Positions 23,175 to 31,604 are shown, numbered from the stretch's first letter. The stretch is 64,000 bases of DNA from JANMDU01 sp031375105 (GCA_031375105.1 JANMHJ010000046.1:186001-250000); one strand, 5' to 3'. Made by a program: numbers and translations. Notes: generated by a model from the letters alone, not told the origin.

Positions 23175-23803
23175 GATGATGCCTCCAAGGTGTGGGGCGT
23201 GGCGTGGGGTGACCATGCGGCCAGACAAGTTTTAAGTTTGCTGCGAGCATAGCGCAGGCGGCTCTTGGCGGTTTCAAAGGTAATCTGGCAGGAGGCGGCG
23301 ATCTCATCGACACTCAAGCCGCCTTCCGCTTGCAGCAAAAAAGCCTCGCGTTGCTCGGCGGGCAGCTCTTGCAAAGCATGCAAAAGAGCACTGGCTTGCT
23401 CGCGGCCTTCCATTTGCTTGACCGGGCCAAAGCCGGAATCGGCGGCTTGGTTGGCTAGCCAATCGCTTTGTGAATTGCTGAAATCTTCTGTACTGACTTC
23501 TGGTTTTTTCTTGCGCAGCAGATCGACCGTGCGGCTGCGAGCGAGCGTGAAAAGCCAAGTGCGAAACTGCGCGGTTTGGCCTTCGCTGGCGGCGTTTTGC
23601 ACATACCGAGTCGCTTGCTGCGTGACGGTGATCCAGGTTTCTTGCATCACATCTTCTGCCGCTGCCCCATCGCGCAAACTGCGCACGATGAAGCGCCAAA
23701 GAGCTGTTTCGTGCCGTTGATAAAGCATCTCAAACGCCGCGACTTCGCCTTGCGCATAGCGCTGCATCAAGGCGAGGTCGGTTGGCTCGATGGCTGTTGT
23801 CAC
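23171..23803 (-). CDS. ECF-family RNA polymerase sigma factor
   Basis: A 210-residue product is proposed from a GTG at 23803 (reading MTTAIEPTDLALMQRYAQG); the open frame extends further upstream without a plausible ATG because it overlaps the previous gene. Region 2 is visible in FEMLYQRHETALWRFIVRSL, AEDVMQETWITV and FRTWLFTLARSRTVDLLRK; region 4 in LQELPAEQREAFLLQAEGG, SVDEIAASCQITFETAKSRL and RYARSKLK. It is the second gene of a unit with a secreted protein upstream and an ankyrin anti-sigma-like protein overlapping downstream. Target genes unknown; autoregulation of the unit is likely by analogy. Confidence 0.85.
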   Translation of the reverse strand: MTTAIEPTDLALMQRYAQGEVAAFEMLYQRHETALWRFIVRSLRDGAAAEDVMQETWITVTQQATRYVQNAASEGQTAQFRTWLFTLARSRTVDLLRKKKPEVSTEDFSNSQSDWLANQAADSGFGPVKQMEGREQASALLHALQELPAEQREAFLLQAEGGLSVDEIAASCQITFETAKSRLRYARSKLKTCLAAWSPHATPHTLEASS

Positions 23804-23840
23804 AGCGCCATCATAGGCGGCATTTTCTGCAAGATAGCGC

Positions 23841-24779
23841 TCAACGCCATGCGGGTGGATCGGGCACGTAGCTGGCCGTTGCGCCCGGGAAAGCGTTGGG
23901 TGCGGGCTGCGTGCGCGGGCTGGGGAGGATACCCATGGCGATGAGATTGGCATGGCTGTCGTAGCGAATACGGATGATCTCGTCGGGCTGCGGGCTGTTG
24001 CGAACGAACTGTGTGCGGCTGACAATCGACGTTTCACGTTCGCCATGGGCTGTGCCGAGTTTGGGGCTGGGCATGGGCGCTGGCATGGCTGATCCGGAGC
24101 GCTCGCGTTCCATGGCGGGAGCAGCTCTGCGTGCGTTGGCATCAGCCTGCGCGATGGGTGCGGGTGCAGCGGCTGATTGGGCAGGTGGCATGGTCGGTGC
24201 GGATTTAGCCGATGGCGCTTGTGTGGCACCAGCACTGCTCTCACGCAACTTGTCTGAAAATTCAGCTGAGCTTGGCGCAGGGCTCTCATGACGATGCGCA
24301 ATAACTGGCGGCGAATACAAAGCCACAGGTGGCCGCTCTCGAAACAGCGCCACACCGATCACGCCCATATCACGCGGCTTGCCAATGCGCTCGGCATAGC
24401 TGTCGCCAGAGGCGGTAAACACAAACGCCGCAATCTCCTGATCACTCTTGCGCCAACCTTCAATGCCATAGCGTTGCCCGCTTTCAAAGACATAACCCGA
24501 TTGGCCATAATCTGCCGTCTCGCCCGAGAGCACATTGAGCCCATCGACCGATGTGACAGCGAGCACGCGTGGCCCACGGGAATTGCGAATTTGAATCGCA
24601 TATTTCGCACCAGGTTGCCCTGCGATCCAGTATTCGCCACGGTGATACGTCACTGGCAAAGTTTGCCCTGTGTTGCGGTCAATCACGTTCACATCGGCCA
24701 CGCGGCCAACTGCGCTCGCAGTCAATGAAGCACTCGCTATGGCGACAGCGAGCGTAGTTTTAAAAAAGAGAGATTTCAT
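23841..24779 (-). CDS. Secreted protein of unknown function upstream of the ECF sigma factor
   Basis: 312 residues from the ATG at 24779, with a clear Sec signal peptide (MKSLFFKTTLAVAIASASLT, cleaved around TASA-VG). The mature N-terminal half is a beta-rich domain (VIDRNTGQTLPVTYHRGEYW, IAGQPGAKYAIQIRNSRGPR); the middle is an Ala/Pro/Ser-rich linker (about 175-250). It ends with TSIVSRTQFVRNSPQPDEII and a conserved-looking tail. It probably acts in the periplasm as sensor or output of the adjoining sigma/anti-sigma pair. I do not recognise the family. Confidence 0.65.
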   Translation of the reverse strand: MKSLFFKTTLAVAIASASLTASAVGRVADVNVIDRNTGQTLPVTYHRGEYWIAGQPGAKYAIQIRNSRGPRVLAVTSVDGLNVLSGETADYGQSGYVFESGQRYGIEGWRKSDQEIAAFVFTASGDSYAERIGKPRDMGVIGVALFRERPPVALYSPPVIAHRHESPAPSSAEFSDKLRESSAGATQAPSAKSAPTMPPAQSAAAPAPIAQADANARRAAPAMERERSGSAMPAPMPSPKLGTAHGERETSIVSRTQFVRNSPQPDEIIRIRYDSHANLIAMGILPSPRTQPAPNAFPGATASYVPDPPAWR

Positions 24780-24930
24780 ACAAGCTCCAAAGTAGGTGGA
24801 GCCTGTTAAACGCAGACAACCCGTCAAACGGGGTTAAGGTCAAAGCAAAAAGAAAAATACCGGACGCAGAAGACGCGAAGGTTACGCAAAAGACGCAAAA
24901 AATACCGAATTGAAAATTGATAAACCTTGG

Positions 24931-24985
24931 CCGCCCTGAGCTCGTCGATGGGTTCGCGAAGGTTTGACAAGCTCAGTCCGGACGG
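24931..24985. repeat. REP-like inverted repeat
   Basis: The arms CCGCCCTGAGCTCGTCGA (24931-24948) and TTTGACAAGCTCAGTCCGG (24963-24981) are imperfect inverted copies of the CTGAGCTTGTCGAA-type repeat that is widespread in proteobacteria. It lies in the 251-base gap between the secreted-protein gene and the nuclease gene, next to an ACGCAAAAGACGCAAAAA tandem stretch. Confidence 0.6.
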
Positions 24986-25030
24986 GATGATTTGATGCGA
25001 AAAGCAGATGTTTCTGAGTCTTAAACTCGC

Positions 25031-26086
25031 TCAAACCTGCTCGCCAAACACCCGCATCACCGCTCTTACAAAACCGTGATCCGAGCGTGAGCGGTCTTTG
25101 CCTTCTTGCAGATGGTCGTTGAAGTAATCCACACGCCGCACATCGCCGATGCTGAATCGGCTGCGCGGTAAAAATTCTTCGCTGACGAAAATTTGATCGA
25201 GCACTTCGGGCGAACCTTGGTGCACATGGCTGTATGCCACATCGCGCTTTAAAGCCATTTCGCCTTGTACCTCATACGCATTCCAAAGCGCGGCATCGCG
25301 TGCGCCTTTGTCGTAAGCCACTTCGCCCGTTGCAGCGATGATTTGCGTGGTGACGCTGTGCGGGCCATCGTTGAAGTCGCCCATCACGATGAGTGGCTCA
25401 TGCGTGCGCCTGAGCACGTCAATCACGATATGCCGCATGGCTGCAGCCTCCGCCCCGCGCATCATCAAGCTGCGCAGCGTGGCCAGTGCGGTAATTTTGT
25501 CGTCTTCCCGATCTTCGAGCGGCCCGCCTTGCGCATCTTGCAAAAACTTTGGCCGCTTGCTTTTCAAATGCGCTGTGAGCACATTCACCACTTGGCCATG
25601 CTTCATGCGCAATGAAGCCAAGAGGGGCGGGCGCTCGAATTTGGTGTGCTCGCCCAAACCTGGAATAACTAAGCGCAGCTCAGGGGGAAATTCTGAAAAC
25701 GATTGGAGGTTTTGGACTTGGAGCCGCGTGACGATGCCCACACGCGGCGTGTTCTGAGCACCAGAGTGCGAATTGTTGGACTCGCCGTTATGGGTCTCGT
25801 TGTTCTCCGCCCCCGGCACAGCCACTGTGCTGTAACGCAGCCCAGAGCGAGAGACAGCCGCCTTGATCGCCGCTTCATCCCACACCTCCTGCACCGCCAA
25901 CACATCCGCATTCAGTGCCGCAATCCGCCCACCGAGCCAATCTATCTTGCGATCAAATTCGTTCTGCGAATACGTATCCTGATTCGCATAAAACGTCCGC
26001 CCCTGATTGGCCAGATTTAAGACGTTGGCCGTAGCCACAGTGAGCGTGGTGACCATACGCTGGTCTTGCGAGATGGGTTGGGTCAT
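25031..26086 (-). CDS. Endonuclease/exonuclease/phosphatase-family protein
   Basis: 351 residues with the EEP fold motifs: VATANVLNL with the metal-contacting Asn, ADVLAVQEVWDE with the catalytic Glu, LTAHLKSKRP, the IVMGDFNDGPHSV active site and the terminal RSRSDHGFVRAV His. Family members cleave phosphodiesters in DNA, RNA or phospholipids using Mg2+. A low-complexity Asn/Ser/His insert (GAENNETHNGESNNSHSGA) lies near residue 95. No signal peptide is obvious, so it is probably cytosolic. There is no operon partner; 31 bases separate it from the upstream oxidoreductase gene. The in-frame ATG at residue 11 is an alternative start. Confidence 0.82.
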   Translation of the reverse strand: MTQPISQDQRMVTTLTVATANVLNLANQGRTFYANQDTYSQNEFDRKIDWLGGRIAALNADVLAVQEVWDEAAIKAAVSRSGLRYSTVAVPGAENNETHNGESNNSHSGAQNTPRVGIVTRLQVQNLQSFSEFPPELRLVIPGLGEHTKFERPPLLASLRMKHGQVVNVLTAHLKSKRPKFLQDAQGGPLEDREDDKITALATLRSLMMRGAEAAAMRHIVIDVLRRTHEPLIVMGDFNDGPHSVTTQIIAATGEVAYDKGARDAALWNAYEVQGEMALKRDVAYSHVHQGSPEVLDQIFVSEEFLPRSRFSIGDVRRVDYFNDHLQEGKDRSRSDHGFVRAVMRVFGEQV

Positions 26087-26117
26087 GCGTCATTATGAGC
26101 ATGAACTGATCTGATAA

Positions 26118-26852
26118 TCAGACTTGTTGCAACTTCCCTGAAAGCAAAACAGTTGCTCCAGCCTTGCCGCGCCGCACTTGGGCATACATGTTTGCAGCCA
26201 CATCACTGGCTTGCACGGCTTGGTAGTTTTTCGGAATAAGCGGGTTCAGCAGTTTCATCGCTACCAAAGCAATTTTTTCACCTGGACGGGTGTTTTGCAG
26301 TAAAGCTTCGCGGTCGCCAGCTAAGAAAGAAGGGCGGGCGATGATGACGCTTTTATAGCCTAACAAGCCAATCGCTTCTTCCATTTCACCTTTGACCCGG
26401 CTGTAGAAAACGCCTGACTTCGGATTCGCACCCATCGCCGAAATTACTCCCAATTTTGTAGCGCCACGCGCGATTCCTGCGCGGGCCACAGCCAGAACGG
26501 CATCAAAATCAACCGCACGAAATGCTTCGTTGCTGCCTGCGACTTTGATTGTCGTTCCTAAGCAAATATAAACTTCATCGATATGCGGCAAAGTGAGCGT
26601 CTGTGCAGATGCTGTGCCTAATTTTGAAAAATCGATCACGTGGCTTTGCAGCTTGGCATGCTTCAACGCCGAGGGCTTGCGCACGAGGCTATGCACCTCG
26701 CGGCAAGCGGGGCTGGCCAGCAGCAAGCTCAGAAGCTCTTTACCGACCAGGCCGGTAGCCCCCGCGATCAGAACCGTTGCCGGTGCGGCCGTCCCGACCG
26801 GCGCCACTTCCCGATCCTGTACCGCTGCGTGATCCACCGAATGAATTGCCAT
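26118..26852 (-). CDS. NAD(P)-dependent oxidoreductase (atypical SDR, HTATIP2/TIP30-like) overlapping rhlE
   Basis: 244 residues from the ATG at 26852. The Rossmann motif VLIAGATGLVGKELLSLLL is at about residue 30, followed by VHSLVRKPSAL, VYICLGTTIKVAGS, and LGVISAMGANPKSGVFYSRVKGEMEEA with the Ser-Tyr-Lys arrangement (Y-x3-K in YSRVK). This fits the atypical SDR/TIP30 group. The start overlaps the 3' end of rhlE by 113 bp: the glycine motif itself is encoded in the same DNA as the RhlE C-terminal YRPGR in another frame. Overlap cannot be removed by choosing a later start without losing the NAD site. Substrate unknown. Confidence 0.78.
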   Translation of the reverse strand: MAIHSVDHAAVQDREVAPVGTAAPATVLIAGATGLVGKELLSLLLASPACREVHSLVRKPSALKHAKLQSHVIDFSKLGTASAQTLTLPHIDEVYICLGTTIKVAGSNEAFRAVDFDAVLAVARAGIARGATKLGVISAMGANPKSGVFYSRVKGEMEEAIGLLGYKSVIIARPSFLAGDREALLQNTRPGEKIALVAMKLLNPLIPKNYQAVQASDVAANMYAQVRRGKAGATVLLSGKLQQV

Positions 26853-28407
26853 TTGAGTTACTTCCAAAACTGCCACCTCCACCAGAACCACCGCCACCGC
26901 CGCCGCCGGCATTACCCGAGCGGCCACGGCTGCCGCCGCCATTTGGGTTTCTACCACGTCCGGCAAAGCTGTCAATGCCAGTGCGCATTGGATCAGGCTG
27001 ACCGCCTGTGCGCGGGCCGTGAGCTGGTGTGCGAGGCGCTGGGGCGCGTGCAGGTGCGCTGCCGGTGCGAGGGCCTGCGCCACCGCCAGCACCGCGCGCA
27101 GGACGCGCATTGCGCTCGCCTTCTTTGCGTGTGTTGATGCGTTGCATCATCTCGCGGCGTGCGTTTTTACCCGCAGCTGCCATCTCATCACGGCTCGGCG
27201 CTCTGCCTGCGCCGCCCCAAATCACCTGACGACCCATCGCCATGGGCTCGGCCTTTTCGCCGGACACCGGGCCAAACTCAGGCATGTCTTCGCGTGGGAT
27301 ACGTTGTTTGGTGAATTTTTCAATGTCTTGCATGAAACCTTCTTCGTCTAAACACACCAAGCTCACCGCGTAGCCGTCTTTGCCAGCGCGACCTGTGCGG
27401 CCAATGCGGTGAACGTAGTCTTCACTCACATTGGGAATTTCGTAGTTCACCACATGCGGCAGTTCATCGATATCAATACCGCGCGCGGCAATGTCCGTGG
27501 CCACCAAAGCACGCAGCTTGCCGCTTTTGAATTCAGCCAGCGCTTGCGTGCGGGCGCTTTGGCTCTTGTTACCATGCAAAGCCATCGCGCTGATGCCTTG
27601 CTTTTCCAAATAGGCCGCAACATCGTTCGCGCCAAATTTTGTGCGTGTGAAAGCGAGCACTTGGTTCCAATCATTTTTCAGAATGATGTGGGCCAGAGCT
27701 TGCTTCTTCTTATCGCGGCTGATCAAGCTCCAGCTTTGTGTGATGCGCTGTACAGTGGAGTTAGCGGGTGTGACTTGTACTGACTGCGGATTCGTCAAGA
27801 AACTTTGCGCGAGTTGCTTGATGTCGTCGCTGAAGGTGGCAGAAAACAACAAGGTCTGTCGTTGCTTGGGCAGATGCACCAAGATTTTGCGGATGTCATG
27901 AATAAAGCCCATGTCCAGCATGCGGTCAGCCTCATCCAGCACCAGCGTTTGCACCGTGTTCAGATCGAGCACGCCTTGGCCCACCAAATCAAGCAAGCGG
28001 CCAGGTGTGGCCACCAAAATATCCACGCCACGGCGCAGCTGCGCAATTTGTGGATTCATGCCCACGCCGCCAAAAATCACAGCAGATTTCAGCTGCAAAT
28101 ATTTGCCGTAGGTTTTGATGCTTTCTTCAATCTGCGCAGCCAGCTCACGTGTCGGCGTGAGGATCAGCGCGCGCACGCCCGGGTTGCCGAATTTATTGGT
28201 CACGCTGCGGCCAAAGGAGAGGCGGTGTAGCAAGGGCAGGGTAAAGGCTGCGGTTTTACCGGTGCCGGTTTGCGCACCAGCGAGCAAATCAGAGCCCGCC
28301 ATCACCAGCGGAATGGCTTGCGCCTGCACGGGGGTGGGCGTGGCGTAACCCTCTTCGAGAACAGCCTTCAACAAGGCAGGGGCCAAGCCCAGAGATTCAA
28401 ATGTCAT
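26740..28407 (-). CDS. rhlE: DEAD-box ATP-dependent RNA helicase, RhlE type
   Basis: 555 residues from the ATG at 28407 (MTFESLGLAPALLKAVLEEG). All DEAD-box motifs are present: Q motif TPTPVQAQAIP, AGAQTGTGKTAA (I), PTRELAAQIEES (Ia), VATPGRLLDL (Ib), VLDEADRMLDMGF (II, DEAD), LLFSATFS (III), and the RecA2 motifs VATDIAARGIDID and HRIGRTGRAG (VI). The C-terminal 160 residues are Arg/Gly/Ser-rich low complexity, including long glycine runs, typical of RNA-binding RhlE tails. It unwinds structured RNA in ribosome assembly or RNA decay. Its last 38 codons overlap the start of the following oxidoreductase gene. Confidence 0.93.
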   Translation of the reverse strand: MTFESLGLAPALLKAVLEEGYATPTPVQAQAIPLVMAGSDLLAGAQTGTGKTAAFTLPLLHRLSFGRSVTNKFGNPGVRALILTPTRELAAQIEESIKTYGKYLQLKSAVIFGGVGMNPQIAQLRRGVDILVATPGRLLDLVGQGVLDLNTVQTLVLDEADRMLDMGFIHDIRKILVHLPKQRQTLLFSATFSDDIKQLAQSFLTNPQSVQVTPANSTVQRITQSWSLISRDKKKQALAHIILKNDWNQVLAFTRTKFGANDVAAYLEKQGISAMALHGNKSQSARTQALAEFKSGKLRALVATDIAARGIDIDELPHVVNYEIPNVSEDYVHRIGRTGRAGKDGYAVSLVCLDEEGFMQDIEKFTKQRIPREDMPEFGPVSGEKAEPMAMGRQVIWGGAGRAPSRDEMAAAGKNARREMMQRINTRKEGERNARPARGAGGGAGPRTGSAPARAPAPRTPAHGPRTGGQPDPMRTGIDSFAGRGRNPNGGGSRGRSGNAGGGGGGGSGGGGSFGSNSNGNSFGGSRSGTGSGSGAGRDGRTGNGSDRGGYRPGR

Positions 28408-28602
28408 TGGAAAATTTTCAAAGCGAACCCGATGAGGTTTCAAAAAATCGGGTGTTTGCGTCAGCTACCAAAACAGTAGCGAGAAGGGCTAAAACGGCAT
28501 CGACGCGGATGCGGTGTTAGAAGCCAGCATTGCGCTGGAATACCTTGATTGTCTCACGAATGCGCTATCACTTTTAGAGAGGGGCGCTGATTAGCTTGTC
28601 GT

Positions 28603-29016
28603 TTAGCGCCCTGGCAAAGCAATATCCACGCTTTTGCCGCCATAGCCAAACTTCTGATCGCGCGCCTGCACGCGCACTTTGCTGATGCCCGCAGGAATAC
28701 TCACGCCATACAAATCGCGTGTGAACGGCTGCTCGTCTTGGTGGTCGTGCCAAAGCGTGCGCTCGCCAATCGGCTTACCATCCAGCGTGGTGACTCGGAA
28801 AGCATCGGCATAGCGCTGGGGTGTGTCGTAAGGTGAGGAGACGGTGACATCAAAATCAAACACGCCTGCTCGCACGGGCTTGACTTTGACAGACAACACA
28901 TCTGGGAAGCGCTGCGCGGAAGCGGCTGCTGGCTGCGATACCGTTTGAGCAGACGCTGCGCGGCCGCTAGTCATCGCCATAACTGCCAGAGAAAAAAGTA
29001 CGCGGCGCAACAGCAT
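28603..29016 (-). CDS. Small periplasmic protein, hypothetical
   Basis: 137 residues with a signal peptide (LLRRVLFSLAVMAMTSGRAASA, cleaved near SAQT). The mature part is a single beta-rich domain (VLSVKVKPVRAGVFDFDVTV, then YADAFRVTTLDGKPIGER, and IPAGISKVRVQARDQKFGYG), which resembles immunoglobulin-like periplasmic folds. It starts 2 bases after the stop of the peroxiredoxin-like gene, so the two are co-transcribed and may serve envelope redox or metal stress. Family not recognised. Confidence 0.65.
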   Translation of the reverse strand: MLLRRVLFSLAVMAMTSGRAASAQTVSQPAAASAQRFPDVLSVKVKPVRAGVFDFDVTVSSPYDTPQRYADAFRVTTLDGKPIGERTLWHDHQDEQPFTRDLYGVSIPAGISKVRVQARDQKFGYGGKSVDIALPGR

Positions 29017-29018
29017 GA

Positions 29019-29567
29019 TCAGACCTCGCCCGTGTATTCGCCGCGCGCCGGGTAATCCTTGGCAATTGCGAAATCAATCGCGCCGAGCAGATCTTGAAAC
29101 TGCGGGCGAGCAAACGGCATGGTCTGCACCGCGCCGTAATACAGCGTGCCATCCGGGCGCACGATGAACACGCCCGGCTCAGAAAACAGCGCGGGCTCTT
29201 CGATGCCGAGGGAGGTTTTGCCGCGCGAAGTGCTGATGTACAAGCCCCATTGGCGTGCGCTGCGCATGCTCAGGTCGTAGGCAAACTTCAGGCCGCTGGC
29301 CTTAACCTTGTCAGCCATTTCTTTGCCGCGCTCTTGCACATCGCTGCTTAGAGCCAAAACTTGAACACCGCGTGAAGCAAACTCAGGCGCGAGGCGCTCA
29401 AGCTCCATCAGGTATTTAGCGCAAATCGGGCAATGTAGGCCGCGATAAAAAACGATCAAATCGAATTTCTCGCCAGGAGAAGCGCCTAAAACGAAGCGCC
29501 CGCCGCCTAGCAAAGGCACGTTCAGCGCCGGCACTGGATGGCGAGGCAGCAATGCTTGCAAAGTCAT
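29019..29567 (-). CDS. Peroxiredoxin-like AhpC/TSA-family protein
   Basis: 182 residues with a thioredoxin fold: DLIVFYRGLHCPICAKYLMELERLAP contains a C-x-x-C in place of the usual T/S-x-x-C peroxiredoxin site, followed by GVQVLALSSDVQERGKEMADK and FIVRPDGTLYYGAVQTMPFARP. This is the peroxiredoxin-like subfamily with a CPxC pair; members are probably thiol oxidoreductases or thiol peroxidases. No signal peptide is seen, so cytosolic action is expected, though its downstream partner is periplasmic. AAGGA-type ribosome site is before the ATG at 29567. Start is supported by family-typical N-terminus LLPRHPVPALNVPLLGGGRF. Confidence 0.8.
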   Translation of the reverse strand: MTLQALLPRHPVPALNVPLLGGGRFVLGASPGEKFDLIVFYRGLHCPICAKYLMELERLAPEFASRGVQVLALSSDVQERGKEMADKVKASGLKFAYDLSMRSARQWGLYISTSRGKTSLGIEEPALFSEPGVFIVRPDGTLYYGAVQTMPFARPQFQDLLGAIDFAIAKDYPARGEYTGEV

Positions 29568-29730
29568 GTTGGTTTCCTTAAAGAAAGTAAGGTTTTAGGA
29601 TGATGATTGCGGGTTTGTCGCAAGCGACTAGCTCATCTTACAGCTGCGTGCATGAAACTACCGGGGAGTAAGAAACAGCGGGACTGTCGCGACTGATACT
29701 CAAGCGCAAAAGTGCGCCATTGTTTTTGAA

Positions 29731-30765
29731 ATGAAAGCCATGAACATCCCCATCTTTCTCGCTCTGCCCCACGATGCCGCCCACAGGTCTGCCCGCGCAC
29801 TGGTGATGGCGCTCGGCTTGATTCCAGAAGTCCTCAAAGACAACGCAGGCGCTTTGAGTGGCTTGCAGTCGCAGTTTGACCAGCATCCTCAATCCATTGC
29901 ATTGCTGGATCTGCGCAGCTTGCCGTTGGCTTTCAAACATATGCTGGATTTGGTTGAGCGCTTGCCCCTCAAATATCGCCAAAGAGTCATCTTGTTTAGG
30001 CATGAGCAAGGCCCCGTGTGGCCCTCCGATCAAGCTTGGGCGAAAGAGCTTGGATTTGCTGGGTTGTTTGCAGAAGTTGATGCGTCTGCGATGCTCACCG
30101 AGGCGGCGCAGTTGCCGTCGCTCGTCGCTCAGTGCTGTGGACTCATGCCGCTCACTTCGCTGCAGCTCAGGCAGCATTTCTCTGCGATGCTCGCCAAACC
30201 CGATCCTCTCACGCTGCGCGGCTTGATCCGCGCACAATGCAAGCGCGATGCGGAATCGTTGGCGCAGGTGATGGCATCGGGAGTGAAAGCGGTTGATCGC
30301 AGCCATCGTTTCACAAGCTATCCAGCTTGCTTCCTTGGCACTGAAGCGGTGGGTTGGCTGCGTGGCCAATTCCAATGCAGCACTGAGAGTGCCCTGCAGG
30401 TAGGGCAAGCCTTGCTAACCTTGGGGTTGATTCACCATGTGGTGCACGAGCACGGGCTTGAAAACGCTGAATTTTTCTATCGCCTGGATGCGACGCAAAG
30501 CACCTCGCAGGCGCATTTAGGTCATTTACTGAAAGAAATACGCGGTGCTGGCGGCTTAGATATTGCGGATCGCACCTATCTTGGAAAGATTTATACCGCC
30601 TGCTGGGTGGGGCAAGATGCAGTGAGTTGGCTCAGCAAAAAACACCGCATGCCGCGCCATGAGGCTGAGAATTTGCTCAATCGCTTGCTCAGCTACGGTT
30701 TGATAGAGCATGTCGCGCAAGCGCATCGGGTGAAGGATGCGAAGCTGTTCTTCCGCTTCTGCTAA
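29731..30765 (+). CDS. Protein with two DEP domains and an N-terminal receiver-like region
   Basis: 344 residues (alternative ATG at 29740). Residues about 1-135 have alternating hydrophobic strands and helices (IPIFLALPHDAA, SIALLDLRSLPLAF, RVILFRHEQGPVW) like a degenerate receiver domain. Residues about 185-250 and 265-344 are tandem DEP domains: GVKAVDRSHRFTSYPACFLG with TEAVGWL and LLTLGLIHHVVHEHGLENAE, then IADRTYLGKIYTACWVGQD with AVSWL and LLSYGLIEHVAQAHRVKDAK. DEP domains bind membranes or G-protein signalling partners in eukaryotes and are uncommon in bacteria, where their role is little known. Single-gene unit, convergent with the hydratase gene. Confidence 0.8.
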   Translation: MKAMNIPIFLALPHDAAHRSARALVMALGLIPEVLKDNAGALSGLQSQFDQHPQSIALLDLRSLPLAFKHMLDLVERLPLKYRQRVILFRHEQGPVWPSDQAWAKELGFAGLFAEVDASAMLTEAAQLPSLVAQCCGLMPLTSLQLRQHFSAMLAKPDPLTLRGLIRAQCKRDAESLAQVMASGVKAVDRSHRFTSYPACFLGTEAVGWLRGQFQCSTESALQVGQALLTLGLIHHVVHEHGLENAEFFYRLDATQSTSQAHLGHLLKEIRGAGGLDIADRTYLGKIYTACWVGQDAVSWLSKKHRMPRHEAENLLNRLLSYGLIEHVAQAHRVKDAKLFFRFC

Positions 30766-30796
30766 CCGCAAACCACCGGCTGCTATGGATCTGCTG

Positions 30797-31600
30797 TTAT
30801 TGAAACTTCGGTTTGCGTTTCTCTAAAAACGCTGCAATGCCTTCGCCGCCATTTGCGTGGTGCAAATTCTTCACGAAGAAATCGCGCTCAGCGCCAAGAT
30901 GGGCATTGAGGCTGCGCTCAGGGGCATCGCTGACGAGTTCCTTGATGCTGGCGAGCACATTGGGTGCGCGGGCGGCAAGTTTTTCGGCCAGTTGCAAAGC
31001 GCTGTTGAGGGCTTGGCCTCGTTCGGTGAGTTGATTGACCACACCCAGAGCATGCAAGCGCTCAGCGGAAATACGATCACCCGTCATAAGCAATTCGCTT
31101 GCAAGTTGGCGCGGCAATTGGCGGGCGAGTTGCCAGCTGCCGCCGCCATCAGGTGAGAGGCCAACGGTGCTGTAGGCCATCACGAAGATCGCATCCCGGC
31201 TGGAGATGATCATGTCGCAGGCCAGCGCAAGCGAGAAGCCTGCGCCGGCGGCTGCGCCTTCCACGGCGGCAATCACGGGTTTGCGACAGGCGCGGATGGC
31301 TTCGATCCAGCTGTGCAGGCCTTCAATGCTGTCCTTTTGCACTTGTGGCGCGAGACTTCGGTTGTGCAGCAGGCGCTGCAAGTTGCCACCCGCGCAAAAT
31401 GTCTCGCCTTCACCCGTGATGACCACCGTGCGCACATCATGGCTGCTGTCTGCATGGTTGATCGCCTCAACCCCGGCGGCGTAAATCGCGGGGCTCAAAG
31501 CATTGCGTGCGCCTGGGTTAGACAGCGTGAGCAGCTTGATTTGGCTGGCATCGCCGTAGCTACTCGCAAGCAGTTCGCCGCCGGGGAAGGGATCGCTCAT
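30797..31600 (-). CDS. Enoyl-CoA hydratase/isomerase (PaaG-like)
   Basis: 267 residues of the crotonase fold: LLTLSNPGARNALSPAIY, the oxyanion-hole segments GETFCAGGNLQRLL and AAVEGAAAGAGFSLALACD, and IFVMAYSTVGLSPDGGGSW, where the Asp fits an isomerase-type (PaaG) active site. The C-terminus FLEKRKPKF is typical. The family hydrates or isomerises enoyl-CoA in beta-oxidation-like ring-cleavage routes such as phenylacetate degradation. Only 4 bases separate it from the upstream 3-hydroxyacyl-CoA dehydrogenase gene, so they form one operon. No other paa genes are in the window, so the exact pathway is open. Confidence 0.88.
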   Translation of the reverse strand: MSDPFPGGELLASSYGDASQIKLLTLSNPGARNALSPAIYAAGVEAINHADSSHDVRTVVITGEGETFCAGGNLQRLLHNRSLAPQVQKDSIEGLHSWIEAIRACRKPVIAAVEGAAAGAGFSLALACDMIISSRDAIFVMAYSTVGLSPDGGGSWQLARQLPRQLASELLMTGDRISAERLHALGVVNQLTERGQALNSALQLAEKLAARAPNVLASIKELVSDAPERSLNAHLGAERDFFVKNLHHANGGEGIAAFLEKRKPKFQ

Positions 31601-31604
31601 GAAT

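Noticed and set aside
23171..24355. A 394-residue sigma factor from the far upstream ATG
   Set aside because: The first 180 residues overlap the secreted-protein gene, are Pro/His/Ser-rich shadow sequence and have no sigma homology.
26853..27110. Longer N-terminus for the oxidoreductase from the ATG at 27110
   Set aside because: It would be an Ala/Val-rich shadow of the glycine-rich RhlE tail and has no family support.
28455..28585. GCTACCAAAACAGTAGC hairpin and GCGCTATCACTTTTAGAG upstream of rhlE as element fragments
   Set aside because: Each matches only the hairpin portion of the element weakly; without the TATGCGCAG core it cannot be separated from chance.
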